NCBI GenBank assembly: GCA_002495525.1 | Contig: DAFS01000021.1 | Span: forward strand, 1-22,933 | DNA length: 22,933 nt | Direction: 5' to 3' | Source of the DNA: Euryarchaeota archaeon UBA89 | GTDB taxonomy: Archaea; Thermoplasmatota; Poseidoniia; Poseidoniales; Thalassarchaeaceae | Part shown: one piece after another, positions 8,448-17,104 of the stretch | Position numbering within the stretch: position 1 is the stretch's first letter | Layout of the letters: each line of letters opens with the position of its first letter | Position numbers and translations under genes: made by a program | Notes under the pieces: model-generated | Databases searched by the model: none | What the model saw: the letters and a program-made list of their open reading frames with translations, nothing else | What the model was told of the DNA's origin: nothing

Positions 8448-8456
8448 TTTTATTGA
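8448..8456 (+). promoter_or_regulatory. TATA-like box for the aconitase X gene
   Basis: A GTTTTATTG stretch is centred about 27 bases before the preferred ATG at 8479, and no Shine-Dalgarno motif precedes that ATG. This supports a leaderless start at 8479 rather than the upstream TTG at 8419. Confidence 0.4.
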
Positions 8457-8478
8457 GTATCTGTACAGCCCACTAAGT

Positions 8479-10224
8479 ATGGACGTGCCGAGTGAGTTAA
8501 TTTCAATGCTTGATGGCGAACATGGTCCGACTAAACAGAAAGCAGCAAGACTAGTCATAGATCTTGCATCAAGTGCAGGAGCAACTAACTTCGTCCGTTG
8601 TGAACATTCTCATGTATCTGGAGTAAGTGTAATCACTGGTGGACATGGGCTTCGTCGTTTTCTTTCAGATTTAGCCGGAGATGAAAAAGGAATAGTTTCA
8701 ATTCCCACTACACTCAATTCGGCTGGTTGCGATAGAGAAAAAATGGAGGAAATGGGTATAGATTATCCAGATTTCTTGAAGCACCAATTTGAGATTATTG
8801 ATGCTTATAATAATCTTGGTATCGATGCGACATTATCATGTACTCCTTATGATAGAGGAATTGATTTAGCAGAAGGAATTGGTTCCTGGGCTGAATCGAA
8901 TGCTGTTTGTTTTTCTAATTCTTATACTTCTTTGGTTACGAATAGAGAGTCTGGGTTATCAGCGCTGGCAACGGCATTAACTGGATGGTCTCCGCTATGG
9001 GGCCTTCATATCGGAAAAAATCGGGTTCCAAATATTCATGTTTCAGTAAAATGTTCAATGGAAAACATTTCTGATTGGAGTATTTTAGGTGACTGGATTG
9101 GAAAGCAGATAAGGCCTGAATGGAAATTGCCTTGGGGGATGATGCCACATATTTCCGGTCTCCCCGAAAATGCAAGTTTTGAAATGAAAAAAGCATTAAC
9201 TGCATCAGCTGCAAATTATGGCTGCCCGATGCTTTGGGCTGATGGTCATACCGCCTCTCCTCCAAATGTAGATAATTATGAAGGTGAACTAGTATTCTCC
9301 GAGAATGATTTACAATTAAGATATCAAGAATTGTCTCCAAGTGGCATTGTCGATCTTGTTGTAATCGGTTGCCCACAGGCTAGTGTAGGAGAGGTTAGAA
9401 CTACTGCATCTTATGTTCGTTCAAAGATGGAAAATGGTGAAATTATATCTGATAATCGTCTCTGGATATTTACTAGCGGTCATAATTATGACATTCTAGA
9501 ATCTGATGGGACTGTAGATTTGTTAGAAGAAGCTGGGGCTTTAGTTTTGAAAGATACATGTCCGGAAGTCACTCCATACAATAGAAATAAGTATAATCAT
9601 ATCCTTACTAATTCGCTTAAAGCGGAACATTATTTGACCTCAGGTCTAAACAAAATGCCAACCAGTGTTTCAACTATTTCTGATTGTGTAGATCATGCAT
9701 TTAATCCTAATTTAATCAATTCTCCAAGACCAACTTTAGATTCAATAATTGTTAAACCCATGCATTCTAATAAGACACTTAGAACAGGTAGTTTGAAAAT
9801 AAATGGTAAGAGTCTACCTAGTCAAAAAGAATGGTTAATAGAAGGTCGGGCTCTAGTAACTGATGTTCCAATCACTTATCTTGGTTATGTAAATAGGGAT
9901 ACTGGAATTATCGAAGAGAAAGGTCATCCCTTAGATGGGACAGCCATAGAAGATACAATTTTAATTTATCCCAAAGGTTCCGGTTCTACAGTTGCTCCAT
10001 TCGTATTAATGGGACTAATTTACACAGGTAAAGGCCCTAAAGCAATTGTAAATTGTGATGTATGCCCTCTTACTTTACCTGCTGCATCATTACTAAACGT
10101 TCCATACGCTCATGGATTCGAATCTGACCCAACATTAGAAGTAAATACTGGAGATCAAATTTCAGTTAAACTGAATGGAGGAGTTGTCCATCTTTCAGTC
10201 ATGTCTCGTGTAAGCGAGGATTGA
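8479..10224 (+). CDS. Aconitase X fused to its swivel domain; probable phosphomevalonate dehydratase
   Basis: A 581-residue protein. Residues about 5-410 are the aconitase X catalytic domain (DUF521): LDGEHGPTKQKAARLV near the start, and the three expected Fe-S ligands Cys121 (SCTPYDRG), Cys298 (GCPQASVGE) and Cys361 (DTCPEVTPY), then KAEHYLTSG. Residues about 440-575 are the swivel domain (DUF126): GRALVTDVPITYLG, RDTGIIEEKGHPLDGTAI, and the Ser loop PKGSGSTVAP. In Archaea the two parts are usually separate subunits of mevalonate 5-phosphate dehydratase in the modified mevalonate pathway to isoprenoid lipids; bacterial relatives dehydrate hydroxyproline. Archaeal context favours the first, but substrate is not proven. 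I chose ATG 8479; the upstream TTG 8419 would add 20 hydrophobic residues unlike the family. Its stop overlaps the tgtA start by one base. Confidence 0.88.
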   Translation: MDVPSELISMLDGEHGPTKQKAARLVIDLASSAGATNFVRCEHSHVSGVSVITGGHGLRRFLSDLAGDEKGIVSIPTTLNSAGCDREKMEEMGIDYPDFLKHQFEIIDAYNNLGIDATLSCTPYDRGIDLAEGIGSWAESNAVCFSNSYTSLVTNRESGLSALATALTGWSPLWGLHIGKNRVPNIHVSVKCSMENISDWSILGDWIGKQIRPEWKLPWGMMPHISGLPENASFEMKKALTASAANYGCPMLWADGHTASPPNVDNYEGELVFSENDLQLRYQELSPSGIVDLVVIGCPQASVGEVRTTASYVRSKMENGEIISDNRLWIFTSGHNYDILESDGTVDLLEEAGALVLKDTCPEVTPYNRNKYNHILTNSLKAEHYLTSGLNKMPTSVSTISDCVDHAFNPNLINSPRPTLDSIIVKPMHSNKTLRTGSLKINGKSLPSQKEWLIEGRALVTDVPITYLGYVNRDTGIIEEKGHPLDGTAIEDTILIYPKGSGSTVAPFVLMGLIYTGKGPKAIVNCDVCPLTLPAASLLNVPYAHGFESDPTLEVNTGDQISVKLNGGVVHLSVMSRVSED

Positions 10225-12392
10225 TGACTGATAGTTGCTTCAGTGAAGTTGTGAGTACACGACCCAATCCTGAACCTTGTCGCTCTCAAGACAGGGGTAA
10301 GTTTGAAATTTTACAAAAAGATGGTGCGGCCAGAATTGGGCGTTTACATACTAATCATGGTTTACTTAATACACCGATGTTACTGCCAGTTGTGAATCCA
10401 AATATTAGAACTATTGAACCTCGTGAAATGTGGGATAAATATCGTGTTGAAGGGTTGATAACTAACTCTTATGTGATATGGAAACATGATGATTTAAGCA
10501 GTTCTGCATTGGAAAATGGAGTACATCAATTAATTGATTTCCCCGGAGTCATCGTCACAGATTCGGGAACATTTCAATCATATGTCTATGGTGATGTAGA
10601 AGTTGGAGTTGAGGAAATTGTCAAGTTCCAAAAAGATATTGGTGTAGATATTGGAACAATGCTTGATGTTTTTGGTAGACCAGATATGAGCCGAGAGGAA
10701 ATTGAATCAGCTGTAGAAATTACTGCTGAAAGAGCTTCAATTTCATTAGATATAGCACAAGATGATTTACTATTAAATGGGCCAATTCAAGGAGGCCTTC
10801 ATGAGGATTTAAGGGCGTTAGCAGGGCAATTAATGGGTGATGTAAAAGGTACAAATGGAGGATTTACGGTTCATCCAATCGGAGGTATTGTCCCTCTAAT
10901 GGAAAATCAAAGATATAGAGATTTATTCAGTATTCTTCTTTCTGCAAAATCTACACTCCCTCCAAATAGACCTGTTCATTTATTTGGCTGTGGCCACCCA
11001 TTACTATTCCCAATGTCAATAGCATTAGGCGTAGATATTTTTGATTCTGCTGCATATGCACTTTTTGCTCGAGGTAACCGACTTTTGACACCTACAGGAA
11101 CGGTTCGTTTAGACGAAATCACGGAATGGCCATGTAACTCTTCTGAATTGTTTAAGTGGACTCCTGAAGAGGTCAGGTCATTAGATAGTAAACAACGTGA
11201 AAAAGTCCTTGCTAGACATAACTTAGAGGTTACTCAATCAGAATTAGCTCGCTGTCGAGAAGCTATAAGAAATGGTAAAATCTGGCAGCTAGCGGAAGAA
11301 AGAAGTCATTCTTCAGCACAATTAAGAGAAGCATTTCTTTGGGTTCTTGACCAACTAGAAGAACCTGATGATGGTCCTGTTGGTATCTCATCTCTAAGGA
11401 TGATTTCTTCTACTAATCCTGTCAGAAAAGGTGGTGAAAAACTAGTAGAAGACATAGATGAAAGACCGCATATTCTCCATTTTAAATCCCTACTTGCACT
11501 TAGGTGGAGAATTCCTGGTTCTTGGTGGAATGATTCTGTTAAAGATCCTAAGAGAGTAGTAATTATTGAAGGGGCTAGTCCTCCTTGGAGAGAAAGTTCA
11601 TTACATACTGTAGTCTCAATACTTGAAGAGATTCCAGAATCAATAATACTTATTTCCACTCCCATAGGCCTAATTCCTTACAGCCTAGAAGATGTATCTC
11701 CATGGTCCCATATCGATGGTTCAGATGATATATGGGATTCTCCGTTAGATGACGATGAGATTTTTGATGAACTCATTGAATTTGATTTATCGGACCTTCC
11801 ATATGTTAGAATTACTCCAGGCCTAATTTCTGAATTAGAGATTAAAGGGAAGGAAGAGATATATGATTGGATTGATAGATGTTCTATAGTTGATAAATTA
11901 TCAGTTTTAAATGGGCTTTCCCCATCAATAGGTTGTAAGATGACCTCAAAAATGACTTCACGAAAGTCGAAAACAAAAAGAATGGTTAATGTCTATTCAG
12001 ATGGCGTCCATATAATATCTCCTAGGCTAAATGATGGAGGTATTTCACTAACGATTAATGGTGCTAGAATGATTAACGAATACTCATCCACCACTCCTAT
12101 TCATTTTGGAGTAGAGTATGACGGTGAGGAAATAGATCACCCCGGAATTGCAAAGGTAATGATTGTTGATGATGCGATTCCATTTGTAGGTCAGGGTAAG
12201 AATGTAATGCAAGGATATGTACTTGGAGCAGATCCACATTTAATCCCTGGTCAGCCATGCCTTATTGTAGATTCAAACGGAAGATTGGTGGCACATGGCA
12301 TTTCTGTAACATCGGCTCGAGATATGGCATTCATGACAAAAGGAATCGCTGTTAGAGTTCGCGATGGTGCGTTAAAAAATGAAAAAACTTAA
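10224..12392 (+). CDS. tgtA: Archaeosine tRNA-guanine transglycosylase with PUA domain, zinc site altered
   Basis: A 722-residue TgtA, which exchanges guanine-15 of archaeal tRNA for preQ0 on the way to archaeosine. The catalytic barrel covers about 25-340: TDSGTFQ carries nucleophile Asp113, and DIFDSAAYALFARG carries Asp274. The zinc site of the family (three Cys and one His; Cys279, 281, 284 and His307 in Pyrococcus horikoshii, from memory) aligns with Cys304, Ser306, Leu309 and His332, so two ligands are lost while the 28-residue spacing is kept. The middle region has IPYSLEDVSPWSH, typical of ArcTGT domains. The last 80 residues are a PUA domain (AKVMIVDDAIPFVGQGKNV, then GQPCLIVDSNGRLVAHG). 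The start is ATG 10224 in TGATG with the aconitase X gene. ArcS is not in the window. Confidence 0.93.
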   Translation: MTDSCFSEVVSTRPNPEPCRSQDRGKFEILQKDGAARIGRLHTNHGLLNTPMLLPVVNPNIRTIEPREMWDKYRVEGLITNSYVIWKHDDLSSSALENGVHQLIDFPGVIVTDSGTFQSYVYGDVEVGVEEIVKFQKDIGVDIGTMLDVFGRPDMSREEIESAVEITAERASISLDIAQDDLLLNGPIQGGLHEDLRALAGQLMGDVKGTNGGFTVHPIGGIVPLMENQRYRDLFSILLSAKSTLPPNRPVHLFGCGHPLLFPMSIALGVDIFDSAAYALFARGNRLLTPTGTVRLDEITEWPCNSSELFKWTPEEVRSLDSKQREKVLARHNLEVTQSELARCREAIRNGKIWQLAEERSHSSAQLREAFLWVLDQLEEPDDGPVGISSLRMISSTNPVRKGGEKLVEDIDERPHILHFKSLLALRWRIPGSWWNDSVKDPKRVVIIEGASPPWRESSLHTVVSILEEIPESIILISTPIGLIPYSLEDVSPWSHIDGSDDIWDSPLDDDEIFDELIEFDLSDLPYVRITPGLISELEIKGKEEIYDWIDRCSIVDKLSVLNGLSPSIGCKMTSKMTSRKSKTKRMVNVYSDGVHIISPRLNDGGISLTINGARMINEYSSTTPIHFGVEYDGEEIDHPGIAKVMIVDDAIPFVGQGKNVMQGYVLGADPHLIPGQPCLIVDSNGRLVAHGISVTSARDMAFMTKGIAVRVRDGALKNEKT

Positions 12393-12444
12393 TCAGGTCT
12401 TGTAGGGGATTAATTCAAGAACGTGTATTACAACGAAGTTATGA

Positions 12445-12457
12445 CACACGTAGTGTG
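12445..12457. promoter_or_regulatory. Inverted repeat before the ABC transporter operon (possible operator)
   Basis: CACAC-GTA-GTGTG is a perfect 5+3+5 inverted repeat in the 76-base gap between tgtA and the first ABC gene. CGTGT at 12422-12426 can also pair with ACACG at 12446-12450, so two alternative stems are possible. The repeat ends two bases before the ribosome site of the next gene and follows a weak TATA-like stretch (12424-12432). This placement fits an operator or a small translation-controlling hairpin. Confidence 0.35.
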
Positions 12458-12459
12458 AA

Positions 12460-12464
12460 GGTGA
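12460..12464 (+). promoter_or_regulatory. Ribosome binding site of the first ABC gene
   Basis: GGTGA, complementary to the CACCUCC end of archaeal 16S rRNA, lies four bases before ATG 12469. It confirms this start and contrasts with the leaderless-looking starts at 5034, 6502 and 8479. Confidence 0.5.
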
Positions 12465-12468
12465 TTTT

Positions 12469-13464
12469 ATGACTGATTTTTCTGATAATGAATTAGTCAT
12501 TGAAACCGTGGACTTAGTGAAGATGTACGGTCCCCATGTTGCTTTAGAAGGACTTAATCTTAAGTTGGAATCAGGTGCAATTGGGATTTTAGGGCCTAAT
12601 GGAGCGGGTAAATCTACATTTTTCAAATGTATTTTAGGCCTTATTACAACTACATCTGGTGAAGGTAGGGTTCTAGGTTATGATATTAGAACTCAGGGTG
12701 ATCTAATACGTTCCAAAATCGGGTATATGCCAGAATATGACTCATTAGATCCTGAATTAATAGCCCTAGATCAAGTACGTTATTCTGGAGAATTAATCGG
12801 TATGAACCCCTCACATGCTTCCCAAAGAGCTCATGAAGTATTGGAATATGTAGGGCTTAAAGACCAAAGATACAGGAAAATAGGCACATTTAGTACTGGA
12901 ATGAAACAAGCCGCCAAGCTAGCCTGTGCTTTAATTCATGACCCTGAAATATTAATTTGCGATGAACCGACTAATGGGCTTGATCAACGTTCAAGACAAT
13001 TCATGTTGGAGACTTTAAGAAATACAGTTGAACAAGGAAATAGGACGGTATTAATGAGCGGTCATGTAATGGATGATATTCAGGAAGTTTGCGATAGTAT
13101 TGTAATGATCTATAAGGGTAAAATAGTGGTTCATAGTCGAATTGAAGAGTTAGCAAGACAAGTAGATGAAGAAATAGAGATTTCAGTATGGGGTGGTTCT
13201 TCTAAAATGCAAGATTCTTTAGAATCTCGAGGTCTATCTGTCCGACGTTTAGGTAGAATTATCAGAATTAAAGTCGAATCAGAAGATACAATCCCTATTA
13301 TTTTAGAATGTGCGGTTGAGAGTGGTGTACAGGTTCGTAAAATGGGAGAGTATGAACCTGACTTAGAAGATATTTTCCTACTAATTATGGATAAGTTAGG
13401 GGCTGAAGTAAAGACAACTTCTGACTTAATGACTTCGGAACACATGGGGGGTGAACATAATTAG
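12469..13464 (+). CDS. ABC transporter ATPase (first pair)
   Basis: A 331-residue ABC-2-type ATPase that would power the neighbouring permease. The Walker A loop GPNGAGKST is at 42-50, the Q-loop position reads GYMPEYD (Glu in place of Gln, common in this subfamily), the signature is FSTGMKQ at 141-147, Walker B is ILICDEPTNGLD at 161-172, and the switch His is His199. A C-terminal regulatory region of about 110 residues (EEIEISVWGG onward) resembles that of long export ATPases. The protein is soluble and sits at the inner face of the membrane. Its last 14 bases overlap the longest reading of the next gene, so the pair is probably translationally coupled. The transported substrate is unknown. 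Confidence 0.93.
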   Translation: MTDFSDNELVIETVDLVKMYGPHVALEGLNLKLESGAIGILGPNGAGKSTFFKCILGLITTTSGEGRVLGYDIRTQGDLIRSKIGYMPEYDSLDPELIALDQVRYSGELIGMNPSHASQRAHEVLEYVGLKDQRYRKIGTFSTGMKQAAKLACALIHDPEILICDEPTNGLDQRSRQFMLETLRNTVEQGNRTVLMSGHVMDDIQEVCDSIVMIYKGKIVVHSRIEELARQVDEEIEISVWGGSSKMQDSLESRGLSVRRLGRIIRIKVESEDTIPIILECAVESGVQVRKMGEYEPDLEDIFLLIMDKLGAEVKTTSDLMTSEHMGGEHN

Positions 13465-14473
13465 TGAAAAAATCATAGATTTAGATGGTGGAAAAACTCG
13501 AATGGAAGCCGCTTATGGGTCCGATGATGGTGATGAAGACCTTTTTGCAATTACAGCTAAGAGAGAGGCGTCAATAGGTACAATATTTGAACAAAATTAT
13601 CGCCCATGGGATGGTGATTTTGGTCCTAGATGGATTAGAAATTATGCGATTTTTCGGCATCATGTATTTGGTTTATTCACTTCGAAAGGTCATCGTAATT
13701 ATAATCCATTTATCCGACTTACAATTTTAGTAATTTTTATAGGCGCTATTTCACCTATTGCAATGCTGTTTTTCTCATCTCTATTCGGTTCTGGTCCAGA
13801 TGGGTTTATCGATAAAATGTGGGGCATAAATAGGAGTAACCTTTGGGGGCAAGTATTGGGATATTTCCCTCGTAATTTATGTTATTGGCCTCTTTTAACT
13901 GCATTAGTTGTGGGAGGAATGATTTCTGACGATAGAAGAAATGGAACCAGTGCGATATATTTCTCTAGACCTGTTACAAGGACAGATTATACAATGATGA
14001 AATATCTTAGTGTTGCTGTAGTTTTAGGGTTTGTAATTATCTTTTCATACATGTCATACTATACTTTAGCTATAGTATTCAAAGGTGAAGGATGGGGATT
14101 TCTGATAGATACATTACCAATGTTCTTAGCTGGTTTGTTATGTAGTATTGCTCTGGTAATCACATATACTTCGATAGGCCTTGCCTTGTCCAGTATCAGT
14201 CAGAGTCGTTTTTTCTCTGCCATAGCATTCTTGAGTATCATTTACGGAACTAAATTAGTCGCTTTATTGATAGATCTCCAGTTTGATACTTCGATTTTAT
14301 ACATTCTGAGTCCTTACGATTGTCTTGCTCATTTCGGACAGTGGATGTTAGGATTAGAACTAAATTATTCACATTCTTTGTCTTTATCTATTGTATCTTT
14401 AATTTTAATGAATCTAGTATCAATTTTTATATTAATTTCTAGAGTAAGTTCACTGGAGGTTACTAGAGAATGA
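13451..14473 (+). CDS. ABC-2-type permease (first pair)
   Basis: A membrane protein of 340 residues from GTG 13451. Six hydrophobic segments are seen near 89-110, 144-160, 186-208, 222-245, 256-275 and 311-330. Between the second and third is GTSAIYFSRPVTRTDYTMMK, the characteristic cytoplasmic coupling segment of ABC-2 permeases. The first 85 residues are polar and cytoplasmic (YGSDDGDEDLF). The start is uncertain: GTG 13451 has GGGGG directly against it, while ATG 13502 has GGTGG ten bases upstream and would give 323 residues. The gene sits between two ATPase genes and overlaps the second by four bases (ATGA). Substrate is unknown. Confidence 0.88.
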   Translation: MNIISEKIIDLDGGKTRMEAAYGSDDGDEDLFAITAKREASIGTIFEQNYRPWDGDFGPRWIRNYAIFRHHVFGLFTSKGHRNYNPFIRLTILVIFIGAISPIAMLFFSSLFGSGPDGFIDKMWGINRSNLWGQVLGYFPRNLCYWPLLTALVVGGMISDDRRNGTSAIYFSRPVTRTDYTMMKYLSVAVVLGFVIIFSYMSYYTLAIVFKGEGWGFLIDTLPMFLAGLLCSIALVITYTSIGLALSSISQSRFFSAIAFLSIIYGTKLVALLIDLQFDTSILYILSPYDCLAHFGQWMLGLELNYSHSLSLSIVSLILMNLVSIFILISRVSSLEVTRE

Positions 14474-15408
14474 GCGATGAAAATAAAGTACCTTCAGTAC
14501 TAGTTGAAAATGTTTCAAAATGGTATGGACAAGTAATAGGGATTAATGATGTATCTCTAGCCATAGAAGGAGGTGTTACAGGGATATTAGGTCCCAATGG
14601 TGCTGGAAAATCAACTCTATTCAAATTATTAATGGGTAGAATTAAACCTAGTCAAGGTAGTGTAAAATTATTTGGAATTGATCCTTGGCAAGATACTTCC
14701 CCCTATCGAAGAATAGGCTATGTTAGTGAATCAGAGAGACTCTATGATTGGATGACCGGTCAAGATTTTGTTTCTACATTGGCTAGATTACATGGAATGA
14801 CTCGTAATGAAGCGGAATCTCGAGCAGAGCATGTATTAGAATTCGTCGGTCTCTATGACGTTCGACATAAAGAAATTGGTAAATATAGTAAAGGAATGCG
14901 GCAGAGAGTAAAGATTGCACATGCTTTAGTTCATGACCCCGATTTAATAATTTTAGATGAGCCACTACATGGCTGTGATCCTATTGCAAGAACTAGTATT
15001 ATGAATGTAATCAAAGAATTAGGGAATCAAGGTAAAACAGTATTAGTTTCGAGCCATATTCTTGAAGAAATTGAAAGAATTACTGAGCAAATAGTAATCT
15101 TACATAATGGAAGATTATTGGCTCTAGGGAATATTTATGCGATTAGAGATTTGTTAGATAAACATCCCCATAGGATTATGATTACAACCGAAGAACCGAG
15201 AAAATTAGCAAATGCATTTATTAGTGAAGATCCAGTTTATGGTGTTAGATTTCCTGAAGAAGGTAAGTTAGAAATACAAACTAATGATCTATCGGCAGCA
15301 CATTCTGTTTTACCTCGTGTTATTGTCGAATCTAAGGTTAAGGTATCAAGAATCGATAATCCTGATGATAATTTAGATTCTCTATTGGAATATTTGATTG
15401 GAGGCTAA
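14470..15408 (+). CDS. ABC transporter ATPase (second pair)
   Basis: A 312-residue ABC-2-type ATPase, similar in length and order to the one at 12469 but clearly divergent. Walker A GPNGAGKST is at 41-49, the signature YSKGMRQR at 139-146, Walker B LIILDEP at 159-165, and switch His at 196. The D-loop reads HGCDP where most relatives have NGLDP. The Q-loop position again has Glu (YVSESERL). GGAGGT nine bases before ATG 14470 is a strong ribosome site. The gene overlaps the first permease by four bases and ends three bases before the second permease, so the four genes form one cassette with two ATPase/permease pairs. Confidence 0.93.
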   Translation: MSDENKVPSVLVENVSKWYGQVIGINDVSLAIEGGVTGILGPNGAGKSTLFKLLMGRIKPSQGSVKLFGIDPWQDTSPYRRIGYVSESERLYDWMTGQDFVSTLARLHGMTRNEAESRAEHVLEFVGLYDVRHKEIGKYSKGMRQRVKIAHALVHDPDLIILDEPLHGCDPIARTSIMNVIKELGNQGKTVLVSSHILEEIERITEQIVILHNGRLLALGNIYAIRDLLDKHPHRIMITTEEPRKLANAFISEDPVYGVRFPEEGKLEIQTNDLSAAHSVLPRVIVESKVKVSRIDNPDDNLDSLLEYLIGG

Positions 15409-15411
15409 TGA

Positions 15412-17094
15412 ATGGAGGAACTAGACAAACAAGGTAGGAATCTATCAACTACAGTTTGGACTCAACTTGATAGAAAGGCAGGAGCTATTAGTGAACTGAC
15501 AATAAGACAGCTTCGTAACCGTATTTCTACTTGGGTTGTTTTGGGTGTTGGTGTTCTATTAATATCGCTTCTACTTATCTTCTATATTGATTCCATTAGA
15601 GAAGAATTCGAGCCCTATGATAATGATGGAGATAGTGAAGATTGGGATAATGATGGATACCCGTTGGGTCAGGAAAGAATCTATGGAACTAGTGATTATG
15701 ATGAAGCAGATTTCCCTGGTTCTCGCGAGTATTTTTACCAAGGAGATATAGATTATAATGATCAACCTAGAAATCATTACGGTAATCATACTTGGCTAAG
15801 TGCTTGGGGCTATTTCACACCTACATGGATTGATACAGATTCTAGTAATCCTTTTTCTTGGTATTCTTCAGAATATGATTGGATTGATTGGAATCTGGAA
15901 CCAATCATTTGTGAAGATACGGGTCTATCGGATGATCCTTTTGAAGAATATGATTGGTGGGAATCGTTAGGTGAAAAAAATTATTGTCTTTACGAAAACG
16001 GTACATATATTATGTTCGGAGCTATTTTTATCGGTGAAGGTGATTTCTTTGTTGAACCAGGATTCGTAACAGAATGGGGATACCTTACAGAGGAGTTTTT
16101 CGTTGAGAAACACCCTAAGTCAATGTACATTGATGAAGATGATATTAATTGGGATGGCACAAAGATTTCTAGCTCTCAAGGATTTGATGATGATGGTGAT
16201 TGTCTAAGAGAGGACTATATCGATGAAAGTAACCCTAATGATGACAATAGGAATGGAATTTACTGTGATGTCCAGTGGACATACGATCTGAATGGTAATC
16301 TAGTTAGTATCCAAGCTGATTATAATGTAGATGAAGATCCCGATGATTCTAAACATATCGGTGAATCAAGCCATAGAACTTTCGTAATAGGGACTGGGAA
16401 AATAGCATTCGTAATGATTTTAGGTCTTTTCCTTCCTCTATTTTTGGCATTAGGATTAGTAAGAGATGAATCTGAGAATGGAACTTTACACTATCTTCTT
16501 TCTAAACCAATACATCGAGGGGAGTTTATACTATATCGATTACTAGGCTATCTAGCAATTGTTGTTTCCTATACAGTGATTTTAACCTTTTTAATTGCAT
16601 TTATCACTTCAATTATTGGACCCGGAGACTCATTAATTAGACTTTCAGATTATCCTGTTTGGTTAGGAATATCACTTTCTACAATCTTAGTTCTAACAGC
16701 ATATGGTTCAGTTTTCAATACCGTAGGCTTAGTCCTACCTAAATATGGCGTATATCTTTGTATCTTATTTGGTATTTGGGAATTTTTAATGGGTCTTTTT
16801 ACAATTACTATTCCTAATTCTAGCATTACTATGTTATCTATATCGCATTGGGCGATTCAGATTATTGATGCTACTGTAATGATCGCATGGAGCGATACAG
16901 CGCTAATTCAACAACAAGCAGATGCATTCGGCCTAGAAACTGGAATTTCCTTTTTCTGGCACCCACCTGTTCATACTCTAGGTACCGGAAACCCATTCAT
17001 CGCATTGATAATAAGCGTGGTTTTCATACTCATCTTCAGTGTTGGTATGATCTTGATAGGTCAATTAATATTTAGAAGAAAGGAAATAATGTGA
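15412..17094 (+). CDS. ABC-2-type permease with large acidic outer domain (second pair)
   Basis: A 560-residue membrane protein. One helix (40-59) is followed by about 268 residues outside the cell (60-328), then helices near 329-350, 376-402, 416-440, 446-466 and 526-552. GTLHYLLSKPIHRGEFILYR (357-376) is the ABC-2 coupling segment. The outer domain is very acidic and holds Asp-rich loops resembling calcium-binding thrombospondin type 3 repeats: YDNDGDSEDWDNDG (69-82), DDDGDC (259-264) and NDDNRNG (276-282). Cys167, 192, 264 and 285 could form disulfides. The insertion between helices 1 and 2 is far larger than usual for this family and is the most distinctive part of the cassette. GGAGG seven bases before ATG 15412 marks the start. 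Substrate unknown; surface binding of cargo or calcium is inference. Confidence 0.87.
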   Translation: MEELDKQGRNLSTTVWTQLDRKAGAISELTIRQLRNRISTWVVLGVGVLLISLLLIFYIDSIREEFEPYDNDGDSEDWDNDGYPLGQERIYGTSDYDEADFPGSREYFYQGDIDYNDQPRNHYGNHTWLSAWGYFTPTWIDTDSSNPFSWYSSEYDWIDWNLEPIICEDTGLSDDPFEEYDWWESLGEKNYCLYENGTYIMFGAIFIGEGDFFVEPGFVTEWGYLTEEFFVEKHPKSMYIDEDDINWDGTKISSSQGFDDDGDCLREDYIDESNPNDDNRNGIYCDVQWTYDLNGNLVSIQADYNVDEDPDDSKHIGESSHRTFVIGTGKIAFVMILGLFLPLFLALGLVRDESENGTLHYLLSKPIHRGEFILYRLLGYLAIVVSYTVILTFLIAFITSIIGPGDSLIRLSDYPVWLGISLSTILVLTAYGSVFNTVGLVLPKYGVYLCILFGIWEFLMGLFTITIPNSSITMLSISHWAIQIIDATVMIAWSDTALIQQQADAFGLETGISFFWHPPVHTLGTGNPFIALIISVVFILIFSVGMILIGQLIFRRKEIM

Positions 17095-17104
17095 GGTTTC
17101 TTTA

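Noticed and set aside
12721..12760. Glu instead of Gln at the Q-loop position of both ABC ATPases, suggesting defective enzymes.
   Set aside because: GYLPE/GYMPE-type Q-loops are common in ABC-2 export ATPases, and all other motifs are intact in both proteins.
15589..15700. Aspartate-rich GAT/GAA-rich tract as a DNA repeat or low-complexity artefact.
   Set aside because: The codons vary, the frame is kept, and the pattern matches Asp-rich calcium-loop protein motifs rather than a simple DNA repeat.
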